Assembly: GCA_903945195.1 (NCBI GenBank)
Contig: CAJAUT010000023.1
Coordinates: 1-59,204, forward strand
Direction: 5' to 3'
Length of the DNA: 59,204 nt
From: an uncultured bacterium
GTDB taxonomy: Bacteria > Patescibacteriota > Microgenomatia > UBA1400 > UBA12108
Part shown: positions 8,552 through 16,576 of the stretch, piece by piece
Numbering within the stretch: position 1 is the first letter of the stretch
Layout: the number at the start of each line of letters is the position of its first letter
Translations under genes and position numbers: made by a program
The notes under the pieces: model-generated
What the model saw: the letters and a program-made list of their open reading frames with translations, nothing else
Told to the model about the DNA's origin: nothing
The model's database searches: none

Positions 8552-10584
8552 ATAGTTACTGCTGCCGTTCACCAGGGCTTCAATCAAAGACTATTCCGAA
8601 CAAGTCGGAGTTATCCTCTCAGTTAACCTTCTGGCACTGGGCAGGCCTCAGCCCGTATACGTTGGCTTACGCCTTCGCACAGACCTGTGTTTTTGTTAAA
8701 CAGTCACTTTGAATTCTTTATCTGCGTTCCATAATTTGATACAAGTACCAAAATACAGAATAGGCATCTCCCTAAGTTACGCCTAGCTAATTTGCCGAGT
8801 TCCTTAAGGAAGGTTCTCTCGTCCACCTTGGTATACTCTACCAGTTCACCTGTGTCGGTTTGCGGTACGGCTAATTAATATTCTCATTGCGAAGATTTTC
8901 TTGGACCCAGAAATACATAAAGTCACTCCAGCCGAAGCTGAAATTCCCCATCGCGCCTCAGGTAATAACGTATGATACGGATTTTCCTATATCTTACTGC
9001 TTTGACGCTTGGACCCAAATTCAATAATGGGCTCTACTTTTCCTAGACCGTCCCTCCCCAATTGATAACGAACACTAATTAGGACAGGAATATCAACCTG
9101 TTATCCATCGGCTACGCCGGCATTACACCAGCCTCACCTTAGGGCCGCCTAACCCCACGTCGACAAACGTTGCGTGGGAAACCTTGAACATTCGGTGTGG
9201 GGGATTCTCACCCCCATCTCGCTACTCATCCCGCCATTCTCACTTCTAACCGCTCCACCGTCCCTTACAGGGCGACTTCACTGCTGTTAGAACGCTCCCC
9301 TACCAGTTATTGAAAATAAATTTTCAACAATTCCGCAACTTCGGTACATAACTTGAGCCTCGATGAATCTTCGGCGCCACCTTCCATCGACTAGTGAGCT
9401 GTTACGCTTTCTTTCAAGGATGGCTGCTTCTGAGCCGACCTCCTAGCTGTTTATGGACAATGACTTCCTTGACCCACTTAGTTATGATTTTGAGACCTTA
9501 ATTGACGATCTGGGATGTTACCCTTTTGCCCCTGGAACTTAGCTCCCAGGGACTGACTCCCGAGCAGAACATGATGGTATTCGGAGTTTGATAAAGTGAA
9601 AGGCCTTGCGACCTCGCACCTTTTCAGTGCTCTACCCCCACACATGCATTCACTCGAGGCTATACCTAAATATATTTCGGGGAGAACCAGCTATCTCCGG
9701 GTTCGATTGGCATATTACCCCTAACCACAAGTCATCCGAGCGATTTGCAGCTCACAACGGTTCGGTCCTTCCCCCAATTTTACTTGGGGTTCAACCTGCT
9801 CATGGTTAGCTCACTCCGGTTTCGGGTCTTGGACGCACTGCTTAACGGACTATTCATCCTCGCTTTCACTACGCCTCCGTGACGATATCACTTAGACTAG
9901 CAGTACATGCAAACTCGACGGGTCATTCTTCAATAGGCACGACATCAGTCACCTTAGGCGACCTCTGTCTGTTTGTTAGCATACGGTTTCAGGTACTATT
10001 TCACTGAGTGTCTCACTCATCTTTTCACCTTTCCCTCACGGTACTCGTTCACTATCGGTAATAATGTGTATTTAGCCTTGCCCCGTGGTCGGGGCGGATT
10101 CCGCGCGGAGTTTGCCGTCTCCGGGCGTACTTAGGTGCCAAACTGATATTTTCAAGTTTTCGCTTACACGACTTTCACGTCCTATGGTCAACTATTCCAC
10201 GTTGTTCTGCTAACTTGAAAATACGTTATGTCTGGTCCTGCAACACCGAGATAAATCTCGGTTTAGGCTCTTCCCTTTTCGCTCACCGCTTACTAAGGGA
10301 ATCTCATTCGATTTCTTTTCCTCCGGGTACTTAGATGTTTCAGTTCTCCGGGTTACCTACCTTATATAAATACAAGGTACAGTCGCATTACTGCGACCGG
10401 GGTTACCCCATTCAGACACCGCCGGGTCAAAGGATTATGGCTCCTCACCGACGACTTTCGCGGCCTTATACGTCTTTCTTCGGCACATTATTCCAAGGCA
10501 TCCACCGTATGCTTTATTTGAGTAGCTTGATACTAATTAATAAACAATATTTCTAATGCTATTTGATGCTTTCCTACTCTTCAC

Positions 10585-10596
10585 TTGTTAAAGTAC
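10585..10596 (-). promoter_or_regulatory. boxA-like antitermination site in the 23S leader
   Basis: The minus strand reads GTACTTTAACAA, close to the rRNA boxA core (CTCTTTAACAA in E. coli). The same 12 bases occur in the 16S leader (14839-14850). It lies at the base of the 23S processing stem. Confidence 0.6.
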
Positions 10597-10599
10597 AAA

Positions 10600-10656
10600 A
10601 TCTAGCAATAAGATGCTAGATTGTAGAAACCAGCTTAGGGACTAATTTCTACAATC
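10600..10656. repeat. two tandem hairpins in the tRNA-Ala/23S leader
   Basis: The first inverted repeat is ATCTAGCA/TGCTAGAT around 10601-10620. The second is GATTGTAGAAA (10619-10629) with TTTCTACAATC (10646-10656), 11 of 11. They lie between tRNA-Ala and 23S and may help separate the precursors. Neither has a T run. Confidence 0.55.
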
Positions 10657-10673
10657 AAGAATCCTAGTGTGTT

Positions 10674-10742
10674 TAGCTTGCGGCTAACGGCGTACGGCTT
10701 ACAGTAGCTACTGTATGCTGCGAGCTGCATGCTGTAGGCTAA
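10674..10742. repeat. imperfect palindromic element next to tRNA-Ala
   Basis: About 69 bp of near-palindrome centred on a perfect 16-bp palindrome, TACAGTAGCTACTGTA (10700-10715). The arms contain TACGGCTTACAG, which is also present inside truB (39988-39999). I interpret it as a copy of a small dispersed palindromic repeat. Confidence 0.5.
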
Positions 10743-10745
10743 CTG

Positions 10746-10818
10746 TGGACCCGTGGGGGATCGAACCCCAGACCTCGTCATTGCAAATGACGCGCTCTAC
10801 CAACTGAGCTACGAGCCC
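10746..10818 (-). tRNA. tRNA-Ala(TGC)
   Basis: A 73-nt cloverleaf on the minus strand: acceptor GGGCTCG/CGGGTCC, D arm GCTCAGTTGGTAGAGC, anticodon stem CGTCA/TGACG with loop TTTGCAA (anticodon TGC), and T arm with the normal TTCGATC loop. CCA is not encoded. It lies upstream of 23S, as in many rRNA operons. Confidence 0.95.
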
Positions 10819-10833
10819 AATATGGCAAATGAA

Positions 10834-10880
10834 GTGCCCCGCCTGCATCGCTTATGCGAAGCATTGCGGGCAGGTCTACC
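10834..10880. repeat. dispersed hairpin repeat, copy 1
   Basis: GCCTGCATCGC followed by GCGAAGCATTGCGGGCAGG forms an imperfect hairpin. A similar element lies at 11209-11256, sharing CCTGCATC and CACTGCGGGCAGG-like arms. Both are in the rRNA spacer. Confidence 0.5.
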
Positions 10881-10937
10881 AGATGCCCACTTTAGATTTA
10901 TGTTAAAGGTGCGGATATACGTCATCACGACGAGAAT

Positions 10938-10960
10938 AAAAAAATCTCCCTTGCGGGAGA
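10938..10960 (-). terminator. Rho-independent terminator in the 16S-23S spacer
   Basis: On the minus strand TCTCCC-GCAA-GGGAGA is followed by seven T. A strong canonical terminator facing the same way as the rRNA genes, upstream of tRNA-Ala and 23S. Confidence 0.85.
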
Positions 10961-11066
10961 ACTCCTAAACCAGATGTGAAACAAAATATTTACAGGCGAG
11001 AGTATCGAAGTATTTGGCCTGTTATTTTGATTTGCAGCATACTTGGGTTAAATGCTCTCCTGAGCG
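10938..11066 (-). ncRNA. possible small RNA between a spacer promoter and terminator
   Basis: The promoter at 11073-11102 and the terminator at 10938-10960 would define a transcript of about 130 nt. It contains a GCAT/ATGC hairpin, an AACAGGC/GCCTGT helix and the terminator hairpin. I see no match to SRP RNA, 6S RNA or tmRNA. It also contains a 16-codon frame starting ATGCTGCAAATC, without a well-placed ribosome-binding site. This is a prediction from position only. Confidence 0.3.
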
Positions 11067-11072
11067 AACGCA

Positions 11073-11102
11073 ATTGTAACTCACAAAGGGGTGGTCGGTC
11101 AA
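11073..11102 (-). promoter_or_regulatory. promoter in the rRNA spacer
   Basis: Minus strand: TTGACC (11097-11102), an 18-nt spacer, then TACAAT (11073-11078). It reads towards the terminator at 10938-10960, so it would make a short RNA unless the terminator is bypassed into tRNA-Ala and 23S. Confidence 0.5.
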
Positions 11103-11208
11103 GGGTTAAAGCTGAGTAATTATGTAATTAGACCCTCCAGGTAGAGATTTTAGACTAAAACGGTTACAATATCATTCGACAAGTTAATATTTGGGCAAGT
11201 GAGGCTAG

Positions 11209-11256
11209 TGGCCCTCCTGCATCAGCTGTGCTGAAAGCACTGCGGGCAGGTAGAAC
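11209..11256. repeat. dispersed hairpin repeat, copy 2
   Basis: CCTGCATCAGC and GCTGAAAGCACTGCGGGCAG form an imperfect hairpin related to copy 1 at 10834-10880. It lies about 55 bp upstream of tRNA-Ile. Confidence 0.5.
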
Positions 11257-11310
11257 GCAATCCTGATAAAATACTTGCGTGCTCGAGAGTTAGTTAACAA
11301 TTAAATAGTT

Positions 11311-11382
11311 GGGCGCGTAGTTCAGTGGTAGAACGCTTTCCTGATAAGAAAGAGGTCCATAGTTCGATTCTATGTGCGCCCA
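11311..11382 (+). tRNA. tRNA-Ile(GAT), on the strand opposite to the rRNA
   Basis: A 72-nt cloverleaf: acceptor GGGCGCG/TGCGCCC, D arm GTTCAGTGGTAGAAC, anticodon stem CTTTC/GAAAG with loop CTGATAA (anticodon GAT), and T loop TTCGATT. CCA is not encoded. It lies in the 16S-23S spacer, where tRNA-Ile is common, but reads against the rRNA genes, so it must have its own promoter. Confidence 0.95.
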
Positions 11383-11394
11383 CTCCAGATCATC

Positions 11395-11658
11395 CTAATT
11401 AAAATTAATATCTTCAAAAGATGGTGAGGGTGAGACAGTCGAGGCTGTTCCCGTACTAGAGATTGAGAATGAAGCGAAATCGGTTGGAATTCTGTAATCA
11501 GAACCTGCTCTGAAACTCTTTTCTGGAGTACCTTCTAAGAATACGTTCACTTGAGTGCACATAATATTTGGACTCATAAGTGAAGAACAGTCCAAGCTTA
11601 TCCCGAGATAGCTTATGGCTAACAGTACAACAATTAAGTTATTCAATCTTTTTTCCAT
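11395..11658 (-). CDS. small secreted or membrane-anchored protein, unknown
   Basis: An 87-residue protein with a hydrophobic N-terminal segment (LIVVLLAISYLGISL, about residues 8-22), two following Cys residues and a Ser/Thr-rich C-terminal half. A signal peptide or single anchor is likely. No family recognised. AGGA precedes the ATG by about nine bases. It starts about 140 nt downstream of the hydrolase-like gene and ends 12 nt from the oppositely oriented tRNA-Ile. It lies inside the 16S-23S spacer. Confidence 0.5.
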   Translation of the reverse strand: MEKRLNNLIVVLLAISYLGISLDCSSLMSPNIMCTQVNVFLEGTPEKSFRAGSDYRIPTDFASFSISSTGTASTVSPSPSFEDINFN

Positions 11659-11714
11659 GCTTCATATCCTACATAAACAAGTCATTTTAATGCAATGCAT
11701 CAAACTGATTCAGA

Positions 11715-11767
11715 CAATGTTCCGTTGAATCGATTCATCGGAATATTGTTATGATGTTTCGAAACAT
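11715..11767. promoter_or_regulatory. two palindromes upstream of the small spacer gene
   Basis: CAATGTTCCGTTGAATC and GATTCATCGGAATATTG (11715-11748) are inverted copies with 15 of 17 matches. ATGTTTCGAAACAT (11754-11767) is a perfect 14-bp palindrome. They could be protein-binding sites. No regulator is identified. Confidence 0.4.
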
Positions 11768-11801
11768 AGTGACATTGCCTACAAGGTTACACCTTGAAGG
11801 T

Positions 11802-12281
11802 CTAGACCAGGGCCAGGGCGACGACATAGTTTTTGCCATACACCTTTAGACACTTGGGACAGGTGGTGTAGTAGAGGTAGACCTTGTTCGTCGTATTCAT
11901 GGACTTGATCCACTTGGGTGCATCCTGAAAGGGACCCTCAAAAACTTTGGTTTTGAACTTGCCAGTTAGTTTGATGTTCTCTTGGCCTTTAACCTCTTTG
12001 GTGACTGAGAGTAAATGCTCGCATTTCCAGGGCGAGAGATCGTAGCTCATCAAGATAAATTCATCTTTGGAGTCGGCCTTGGCTTTGGTAATTTCTGCCC
12101 AAGTATTGGTCATCATTTTGTTCATATCTAGAGGCATATAGAAAAAGCTGTGAGTGTAGGCGCGGACAAAGGGTTTGTTTTTGAACTCAAAGGTCTTGCC
12201 GTCCCAGTCTTTAGAATTGAAGCGTGGACAGCAACCTGTTTCATTGTCTTTGCTTAGTTTTGGAACATGATTTAGGGTCAT
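11802..12281 (-). CDS. conserved protein of the family often annotated as bacterial hydrolase
   Basis: A 159-residue soluble protein. It resembles a family I know mainly from clostridia and CPR genomes, recognisable by a CCPRF start region, an FVRAYTHSFFYMPLDM block, SPWKCEHLLSVTKEV, FKTKVFEGPF and a C-terminal YYTTCPKCLKVYGKNYVVALA. Database entries often call it hydrolase, but I know of no established activity. The CxxC pair and upstream Cys residues could bind metal. I start it at the ATG at 12281 because GGAGG lies five bases before it. The frame stays open further upstream, but that extension has no such signal. It is unusual to find a protein gene between 16S and 23S. Confidence 0.8.
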   Translation of the reverse strand: MTLNHVPKLSKDNETGCCPRFNSKDWDGKTFEFKNKPFVRAYTHSFFYMPLDMNKMMTNTWAEITKAKADSKDEFILMSYDLSPWKCEHLLSVTKEVKGQENIKLTGKFKTKVFEGPFQDAPKWIKSMNTTNKVYLYYTTCPKCLKVYGKNYVVALALV

Positions 12282-12345
12282 GTGACCTCCATCAAATATG
12301 TTTGTTTGGTAATAGTTTAAGTATATACCTGAAGTAAATCCCACG

Positions 12346-12380
12346 AAAAATACCCCGGGCAACTTTGGTTGCTTTAGGGG
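12346..12380 (-). terminator. probable terminator downstream of 16S
   Basis: On the minus strand CCCC-TAAA-GCAAC-CAAA-GTTGC-CC-GGGG forms an interrupted hairpin followed by TATTTTT. It lies just past the 16S processing stem and before the hydrolase-like gene. Confidence 0.55.
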
Positions 12381-12406
12381 TTAGGTAAAAGTATCTAGAT
12401 ACTTTG

Positions 12407-12420
12407 CAAAGAGATGGTAG
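12407..12420 (-). other. 3' arm of the 16S precursor processing stem
   Basis: CAAAGAGATGGTAG (plus strand) is the exact reverse complement of CTACCATCTCTTTG at 14797-14810 on the other side of 16S (14 of 14). Such flanking stems are cut by RNase III. Confidence 0.8.
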
Positions 12421-12579
12421 CACTCGTTTAGAAAATTGAGAGCTAATTATTTTATACAGTCAATTAGTTAAAAACTGCGACGTAACTTTTTTCCCCATAC
12501 AGGGCGGGGTCGTGATTCCCCTTTATTACTCCTAGAAAGGAGGTGATCCATCCGCTCCTTCCAGAACGGATACCTTGTT

Positions 12580-13285
12580 CATGTTTATTCCCCGACTTTC
12601 GTGGGGCATGGACTATATCTTCATCCTTGATATAAACGAAAGTATTTCTTTTTGTCTGGATGTGATGATCCGATAGTTGTAATAAAACTTTTATAACTAT
12701 CAGCTTTGACAAAGAATCTCCAATATTTTGGATCAATGTTCCTACTTGGATTATGAATAATCCCAGTGTGAATACTAAATTCCTCAAGTATTGTTTTGAT
12801 CTGATTTAGATCATCAAAATTCTTTTGTGCAAAGTATATATAGAACCGAACTTTCGAAGATTTGGCTATGCCTCCTTCTGCATCGAAATAACCTCGGACA
12901 TAATCAAGTTTATCTTGATCTGTTTTTATAGTTGTTTCGAGTAGAAGGGATTGAGAAAACTCTGTGATGTAAACATCACGTAGTTTTCCTTCTTGGTATA
13001 TCCAAGCTCTTCCACTTAGTCGTTTGATCCCTAGTGACAACATTTTTGCAAATGCCATCCCTTTTTGGGCAATACGATATGTGGTTTTGCGTTTGGTCCC
13101 ATCATGTAACATTCCAAGCAAATATGCTTTCGTAATATAAGGCGCTTGCGTATAGTCTCTACGGAGTCCTTGATTTTTATTTCGAGGTTCCCTCGGTATT
13201 CCCATGGTCCTATTATAGAACTTTAGGCTTCACCGATACAGCAAGATTTATCAAAAAAATTACTTTTTTTGGTCGCAACATATAT
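12580..13285 (-). ncRNA. group I intron in 16S rRNA after U1498 (decoding site), with LAGLIDADG ORF
   Basis: 16S sequence AAGTCGT (ending 13286) and AACAAGGTA (starting 12579) are contiguous in other bacteria but lie 706 nt apart here. The intron ends with G. Exon GTCGT pairs with GCGAC ten nucleotides into the intron, ending in a U.G pair, as expected for group I P1. An R-type element (GTAGAGACTATACGC, about 13149-13163) and an S-type element (AAGATATAGTCC, about 12609-12620) flank most of the endonuclease gene. The site corresponds to 1498/1499, six bases from A1492-A1493, and it splits the site of the widely used 1492R primer. Confidence 0.88.
12621..13205 (-). CDS. LAGLIDADG homing endonuclease, two-motif, in the 16S intron
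   Basis: A 194-residue protein with two LAGLIDADG-type motifs, YLLGMLHDG at about 28-36 and DYVRGYFDAEGG at about 101-112. Two-motif members act as monomers and cut an asymmetric site. The first motif is degenerate (LHDG in place of FDAEG), but an acidic residue is kept. The first 20 codons overlap the R element of the ribozyme and the stop overlaps the S element, so RNA structure and coding sequence share bases. The start codon is an ATG without an obvious ribosome-binding site. It is expected to home the intron into intronless 16S genes, and a splicing (maturase) role is possible. Confidence 0.9.
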   Translation of the reverse strand: MGIPREPRNKNQGLRRDYTQAPYITKAYLLGMLHDGTKRKTTYRIAQKGMAFAKMLSLGIKRLSGRAWIYQEGKLRDVYITEFSQSLLLETTIKTDQDKLDYVRGYFDAEGGIAKSSKVRFYIYFAQKNFDDLNQIKTILEEFSIHTGIIHNPSRNIDPKYWRFFVKADSYKSFITTIGSSHPDKKKYFRLYQG

Positions 13286-13843
13286 ACGACTTAGCGCTCA
13301 TCGCTGACCTTACCTTAGGTGGGCTCATCTCTTGCGAGTTTGAGACACCAACTTCAGGTACTGCCAACTTTGCTCACTTGACGGGCGGTGTGTACAAGGA
13401 GCGAGAACGTATTCACCGCAGCCTGCTGATCTGCGATTACTACCGATTCCGACTTCATGAGGGCGAGTTGCAGCCCTCAATCTGAACTGAGGGAAGTTTT
13501 AAAGGATTGGCTCCCCATTACTGGTTGGCTACCCATTGTACTTCCCATTGTAGGATGTGTGTGGCCCCAGGTGTAAGCGTCATGCTGACTTGACGTCGTC
13601 CCCTCCTTCCTCCCTTGATACTATCAAGAGCAGTCTCGCGTGAAAATTCAACACACGATAGGGGTTGCGTTCGTTATTCTACTTAAAGAAACGTCTCACG
13701 ACACGAACTGACGACAGCCATGCAACAGCTGTATATCACTCTCGAAGAAGTCCAGCTTTCGCTGGATTTGCAGATATATTAAACCTGGGTGAGGTCTTTC
13801 GCTTTGTATCGAATTAAACCACATGCTCCACCGGTTGTGCGCT

Positions 13844-13884
<41 letters not shown>

Positions 13885-14680
13885 TCCCAGGCGGGACACT
13901 TAACGCGTTAGCTTACGCCGACCAGAAAAATCCGATCAGCTAGTGTCCATCGTTTACGGCTAGGACTACAGGGGTCTCTAATCCCTTTCGCTCCCCTAGC
14001 TGTCGTCTATCAGCGTCATGAATTACCTAAGTATCTGCCTTCGCCTTTGGTGTTCCTCTTGATATCAACGGATTTCACCCCTCCACCAAGAATTCCGATA
14101 CTCCCGATAACCATCTAGTCTTGCAGTATACACAGCATGTCTTCCGTTGAGCGGAAGCCTTTAACCATATACTTACAAAACCGCCTACAGAACGCTTTAC
14201 GCCCAATAAATCCGGATAACGCTTGCACCCTACGTATTACCGAGGCTTCTGGCACGTAGTTAGCAGGTGCTTTCTAGAAAGGTACCTTCATTTTTTTATT
14301 CCCTTTCCACAGTGGTTTACGACCCGAAGGCCTTCTTCCCACACGCGGCGTCGCTGCGTCAGACTTTCGTCCATTGCGCAAGATTCCCAGTTGCTGCCAC
14401 CCGTAGGTGTAGGACCCGTGTCTCAGTGTCCTTGTGGGGGGTCGTGCTCTCACACCCCCTACCCGTCGTAGCCTTGGTGAGCCATTACCTCACCAACTAG
14501 CTGATAGGATACAGGCTCCTCTCTTCGCGTCCGGTAAAGGACTTTGACCCGTAGGCCATATGCGGTATTACCCCGCCTTTCGGCGAGCTATCCCCCACGT
14601 AGAGGTAGATTCCTATATATTACTCACCCGTCTGCCACTAAAACAATATTGCTACTGAAATCGTTCGACTTGCATGCTTA

Positions 14681-14723
<43 letters not shown>

Positions 14724-14796
14724 AAAAAGAGTTAAATCCAAAAGATTTATCGTGAAGATTATTAGTCTTCACTGTTACTCAAAGTTAAAAACGGTA

Positions 14797-14810
14797 CTAC
14801 CATCTCTTTG
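14797..14810 (-). other. 5' arm of the 16S precursor processing stem
   Basis: CTACCATCTCTTTG pairs perfectly with 12407-12420. It marks the leader side of the 16S precursor. Confidence 0.8.
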
Positions 14811-14838
14811 AATTGTATTTAGATGTGTAGTTATTCTA

Positions 14839-14850
14839 TTGTTAAAGTAC
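14839..14850 (-). promoter_or_regulatory. boxA-like antitermination site in the 16S leader
   Basis: Minus strand GTACTTTAACAA, identical to the 23S-leader copy at 10585-10596 and close to the known rRNA boxA core. It lies about 100 nt downstream of the proposed promoter. Confidence 0.6.
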
Positions 14851-14946
14851 TGATTTTAGAGATCCGTGGGACACGCAAAAACTCGCCGAGGGAGAAATTA
14901 ATCTTTACCCTAGACAAGCAAGAGTGTATTCACAGATGTAAAAGGT

Positions 14947-14974
14947 ATTGTAGCAGAAGATGGCGCGGACGCAA
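14947..14974 (-). promoter_or_regulatory. probable 16S rRNA promoter
   Basis: Minus strand: TTGCGT (14969-14974), a 16-nt spacer, TACAAT (14947-14952). The start would be near 14940, giving a 200-nt leader with boxA and the processing stem. Confidence 0.5.
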
Positions 14975-14978
14975 GTAG

Positions 14979-15218
14979 TTAGGTGGTGGCAAAATTGGAT
15001 TCGAGATCGGCGATGCGGACTTCGTGATCGTCGACTTTGGACTCTATCACTGGAATTTCTTTGCGGTCATCAGAAACAATTTTTAAAACTTTGTCTATAT
15101 CGACACGCAAAGGTGCAATTTGCTCAGAGATTTCTTCGTCAATAATTTGCCTAACTTTCATGTCGATAGCTGACTCTACTATTGCCTGGATTCGTTTGTA
15201 ATCAATTTTGTCTGACAT
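14979..15218 (-). CDS. small coiled-coil protein, unknown
   Basis: A 79-residue charged protein, almost entirely helical by composition, with heptad-like spacing of Ile, Val and Leu from about residue 25 to the end (for example LRVDIDKVLKIV and IPVIESKVDDHEVRIADLE). No membrane segment. Coiled-coil proteins of this size are common in CPR genomes, without known function. It starts 12 nt downstream of the galE stop and so is probably the last gene of that operon. The predicted rRNA promoter lies right after it. Confidence 0.7.
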   Translation of the reverse strand: MSDKIDYKRIQAIVESAIDMKVRQIIDEEISEQIAPLRVDIDKVLKIVSDDRKEIPVIESKVDDHEVRIADLESNFATT

Positions 15219-15230
15219 AATTACGATATA

Positions 15231-16193
15231 TCACTTTTTGCTGTGCCAGTTGTAGGCACTTTTGATGATTGATTCGAGATCGGAGTGGGTGGGTGACCAA
15301 GATAGTTCTGATTGGAGGCGAGAGGAGTCGGCGACGAGCTCATTGGCGTCTCCAGGGCGGCGAGTCTCAAATTTTACCGATACTGGTTTGCCGGAAATCG
15401 ACTCCACCATTTTGATGATCTCTAGATTGCTGTAGCCATGGCCAGTGCCAGCATTGTAGGCAGTTGTCACAGCCTCAGGTGTCATGAGTTTTTCGGCTGA
15501 TAGGCGGAAGGCTTCGGCTAGATCTAGGACATGGATATAGTCGCGGACACAGGTACCATCAGGTGTGGGATAGTCGTTGCCAAAGAGAGTGAATTCTTTG
15601 CCTGCGAGTTGAGCACTTATGATATTTGGGATGATGTGAGATTCATCGTGATGATCTTCTCCAAGGCTATCTGTGGCTCCGGCGGCATTGAAGAAGCGGA
15701 TGGAGATAGATTTAAAGCCGTAAGCCTTGTCGTACCATTTAAGCATCCGCTCGGCTGAGAGCTTGGTTTCACCGTAGGGATTTTCGGGTTCTTTTTTATG
15801 ATCTTCAGGGATTGGGACCTGCACAGGATTGCCATATACGCCCGCAGTACTAGCAAAAACTAGTTTGTGACAGCCAGCCTTGATCATGGACTCAACTAGC
15901 GAAAGTGTGCCGATAAAATTGTTGTCGTAGTATTTGCGAGGATTGACTACACTCTCCCCCATCTGGATATAGGCTGCAAAGTGCATGACTACATCGGGGT
16001 GGAAACTAGAAAGAGTTTGGCCTAGGGTGCGAGCGTCTAGGATACCGCCTTTGACATAGGAGATGTCGCCAAGCTTGGCAGGCGTGTGGGAAGCGAAGTG
16101 ATCGTACACCAGGACTTCGTAGCCTTGATCTTTGAGGGTACGCGCGGTGATCGCACCTATATAGCCTGCACCACCTGTGATAAGTACTTTCAT
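15231..16193 (-). CDS. galE: UDP-glucose 4-epimerase
   Basis: A 320-residue short-chain dehydrogenase/reductase-type epimerase that interconverts UDP-glucose and UDP-galactose with bound NAD. It shows the NAD-binding TGGAGYIG at 6-13, the active-site serine region FASTAGVYG at 113-121, and the YxxxK pair Y140/K144 in NPYGETK. A GalE-type GDDYPTPDGTCVRDYIHV-like block follows near residue 210. The length is normal. Its ATG overlaps the stop of the VanZ-like gene (ATGA), so the two are co-translated. It presumably supplies sugars for surface glycans, in keeping with the envelope genes upstream. Confidence 0.95.
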   Translation of the reverse strand: MKVLITGGAGYIGAITARTLKDQGYEVLVYDHFASHTPAKLGDISYVKGGILDARTLGQTLSSFHPDVVMHFAAYIQMGESVVNPRKYYDNNFIGTLSLVESMIKAGCHKLVFASTAGVYGNPVQVPIPEDHKKEPENPYGETKLSAERMLKWYDKAYGFKSISIRFFNAAGATDSLGEDHHDESHIIPNIISAQLAGKEFTLFGNDYPTPDGTCVRDYIHVLDLAEAFRLSAEKLMTPEAVTTAYNAGTGHGYSNLEIIKMVESISGKPVSVKFETRRPGDANELVADSSRLQSELSWSPTHSDLESIIKSAYNWHSKK

Positions 16194-16531
16194 GATTTTG
16201 ATTGTAGCTTTTTTAGGATCAATAAGAAAGCTATGGCTCCGAGAGTATCGAGGGACCAGTCCATGAGATCAAAGCTGCGACCGGGGATGCCTAGCTGAAT
16301 ATACTCGATGACTAGGCCATAGATACTAGTTAAAAGGATAGAGTTGATGGTAGAGATCTTGTCTAGTTTAAACAGGATGGCGAGAACTCCAAAAAAGAAA
16401 AAGTGACCACCATTGCTCAAGATCCAACTAAATAATGTGTCTGCTGAGGGGGCAAAGTTGGGGATGGTTGTGAGATAGAGGGTGAGTCCTGCCCAAGACA
16501 ATGTGAGAAACCACGCAAGATATTTATTCAT
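16190..16531 (-). CDS. VanZ-like membrane protein
   Basis: About 113 residues with four predicted membrane segments. The features I use are a conserved WAGLTLYLTTIP start, a central GHFFFFGVLAILF segment, and IEYIQLGIPGRSFDLMDWSLDTLGA, the acidic block typical of the VanZ family. VanZ-like proteins are linked to glycopeptide resistance and cell-surface biology, but the biochemical role is unknown. I choose the ATG at 16531 (MNKYLAW), because nine further upstream codons add only a poorly conserved leader. No clear ribosome-binding site. The stop overlaps the start of galE. Confidence 0.8.
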   Translation of the reverse strand: MNKYLAWFLTLSWAGLTLYLTTIPNFAPSADTLFSWILSNGGHFFFFGVLAILFKLDKISTINSILLTSIYGLVIEYIQLGIPGRSFDLMDWSLDTLGAIAFLLILKKLQSKS

Positions 16532-16576
16532 GTATATATTATCGCATATAGTACCCATGAGGACAGTCCTCTAGTC

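Noticed and set aside
10938-11066. SRP RNA, 6S RNA or tmRNA in the spacer
   Set aside because: None of the conserved sequence blocks of these RNAs is present.
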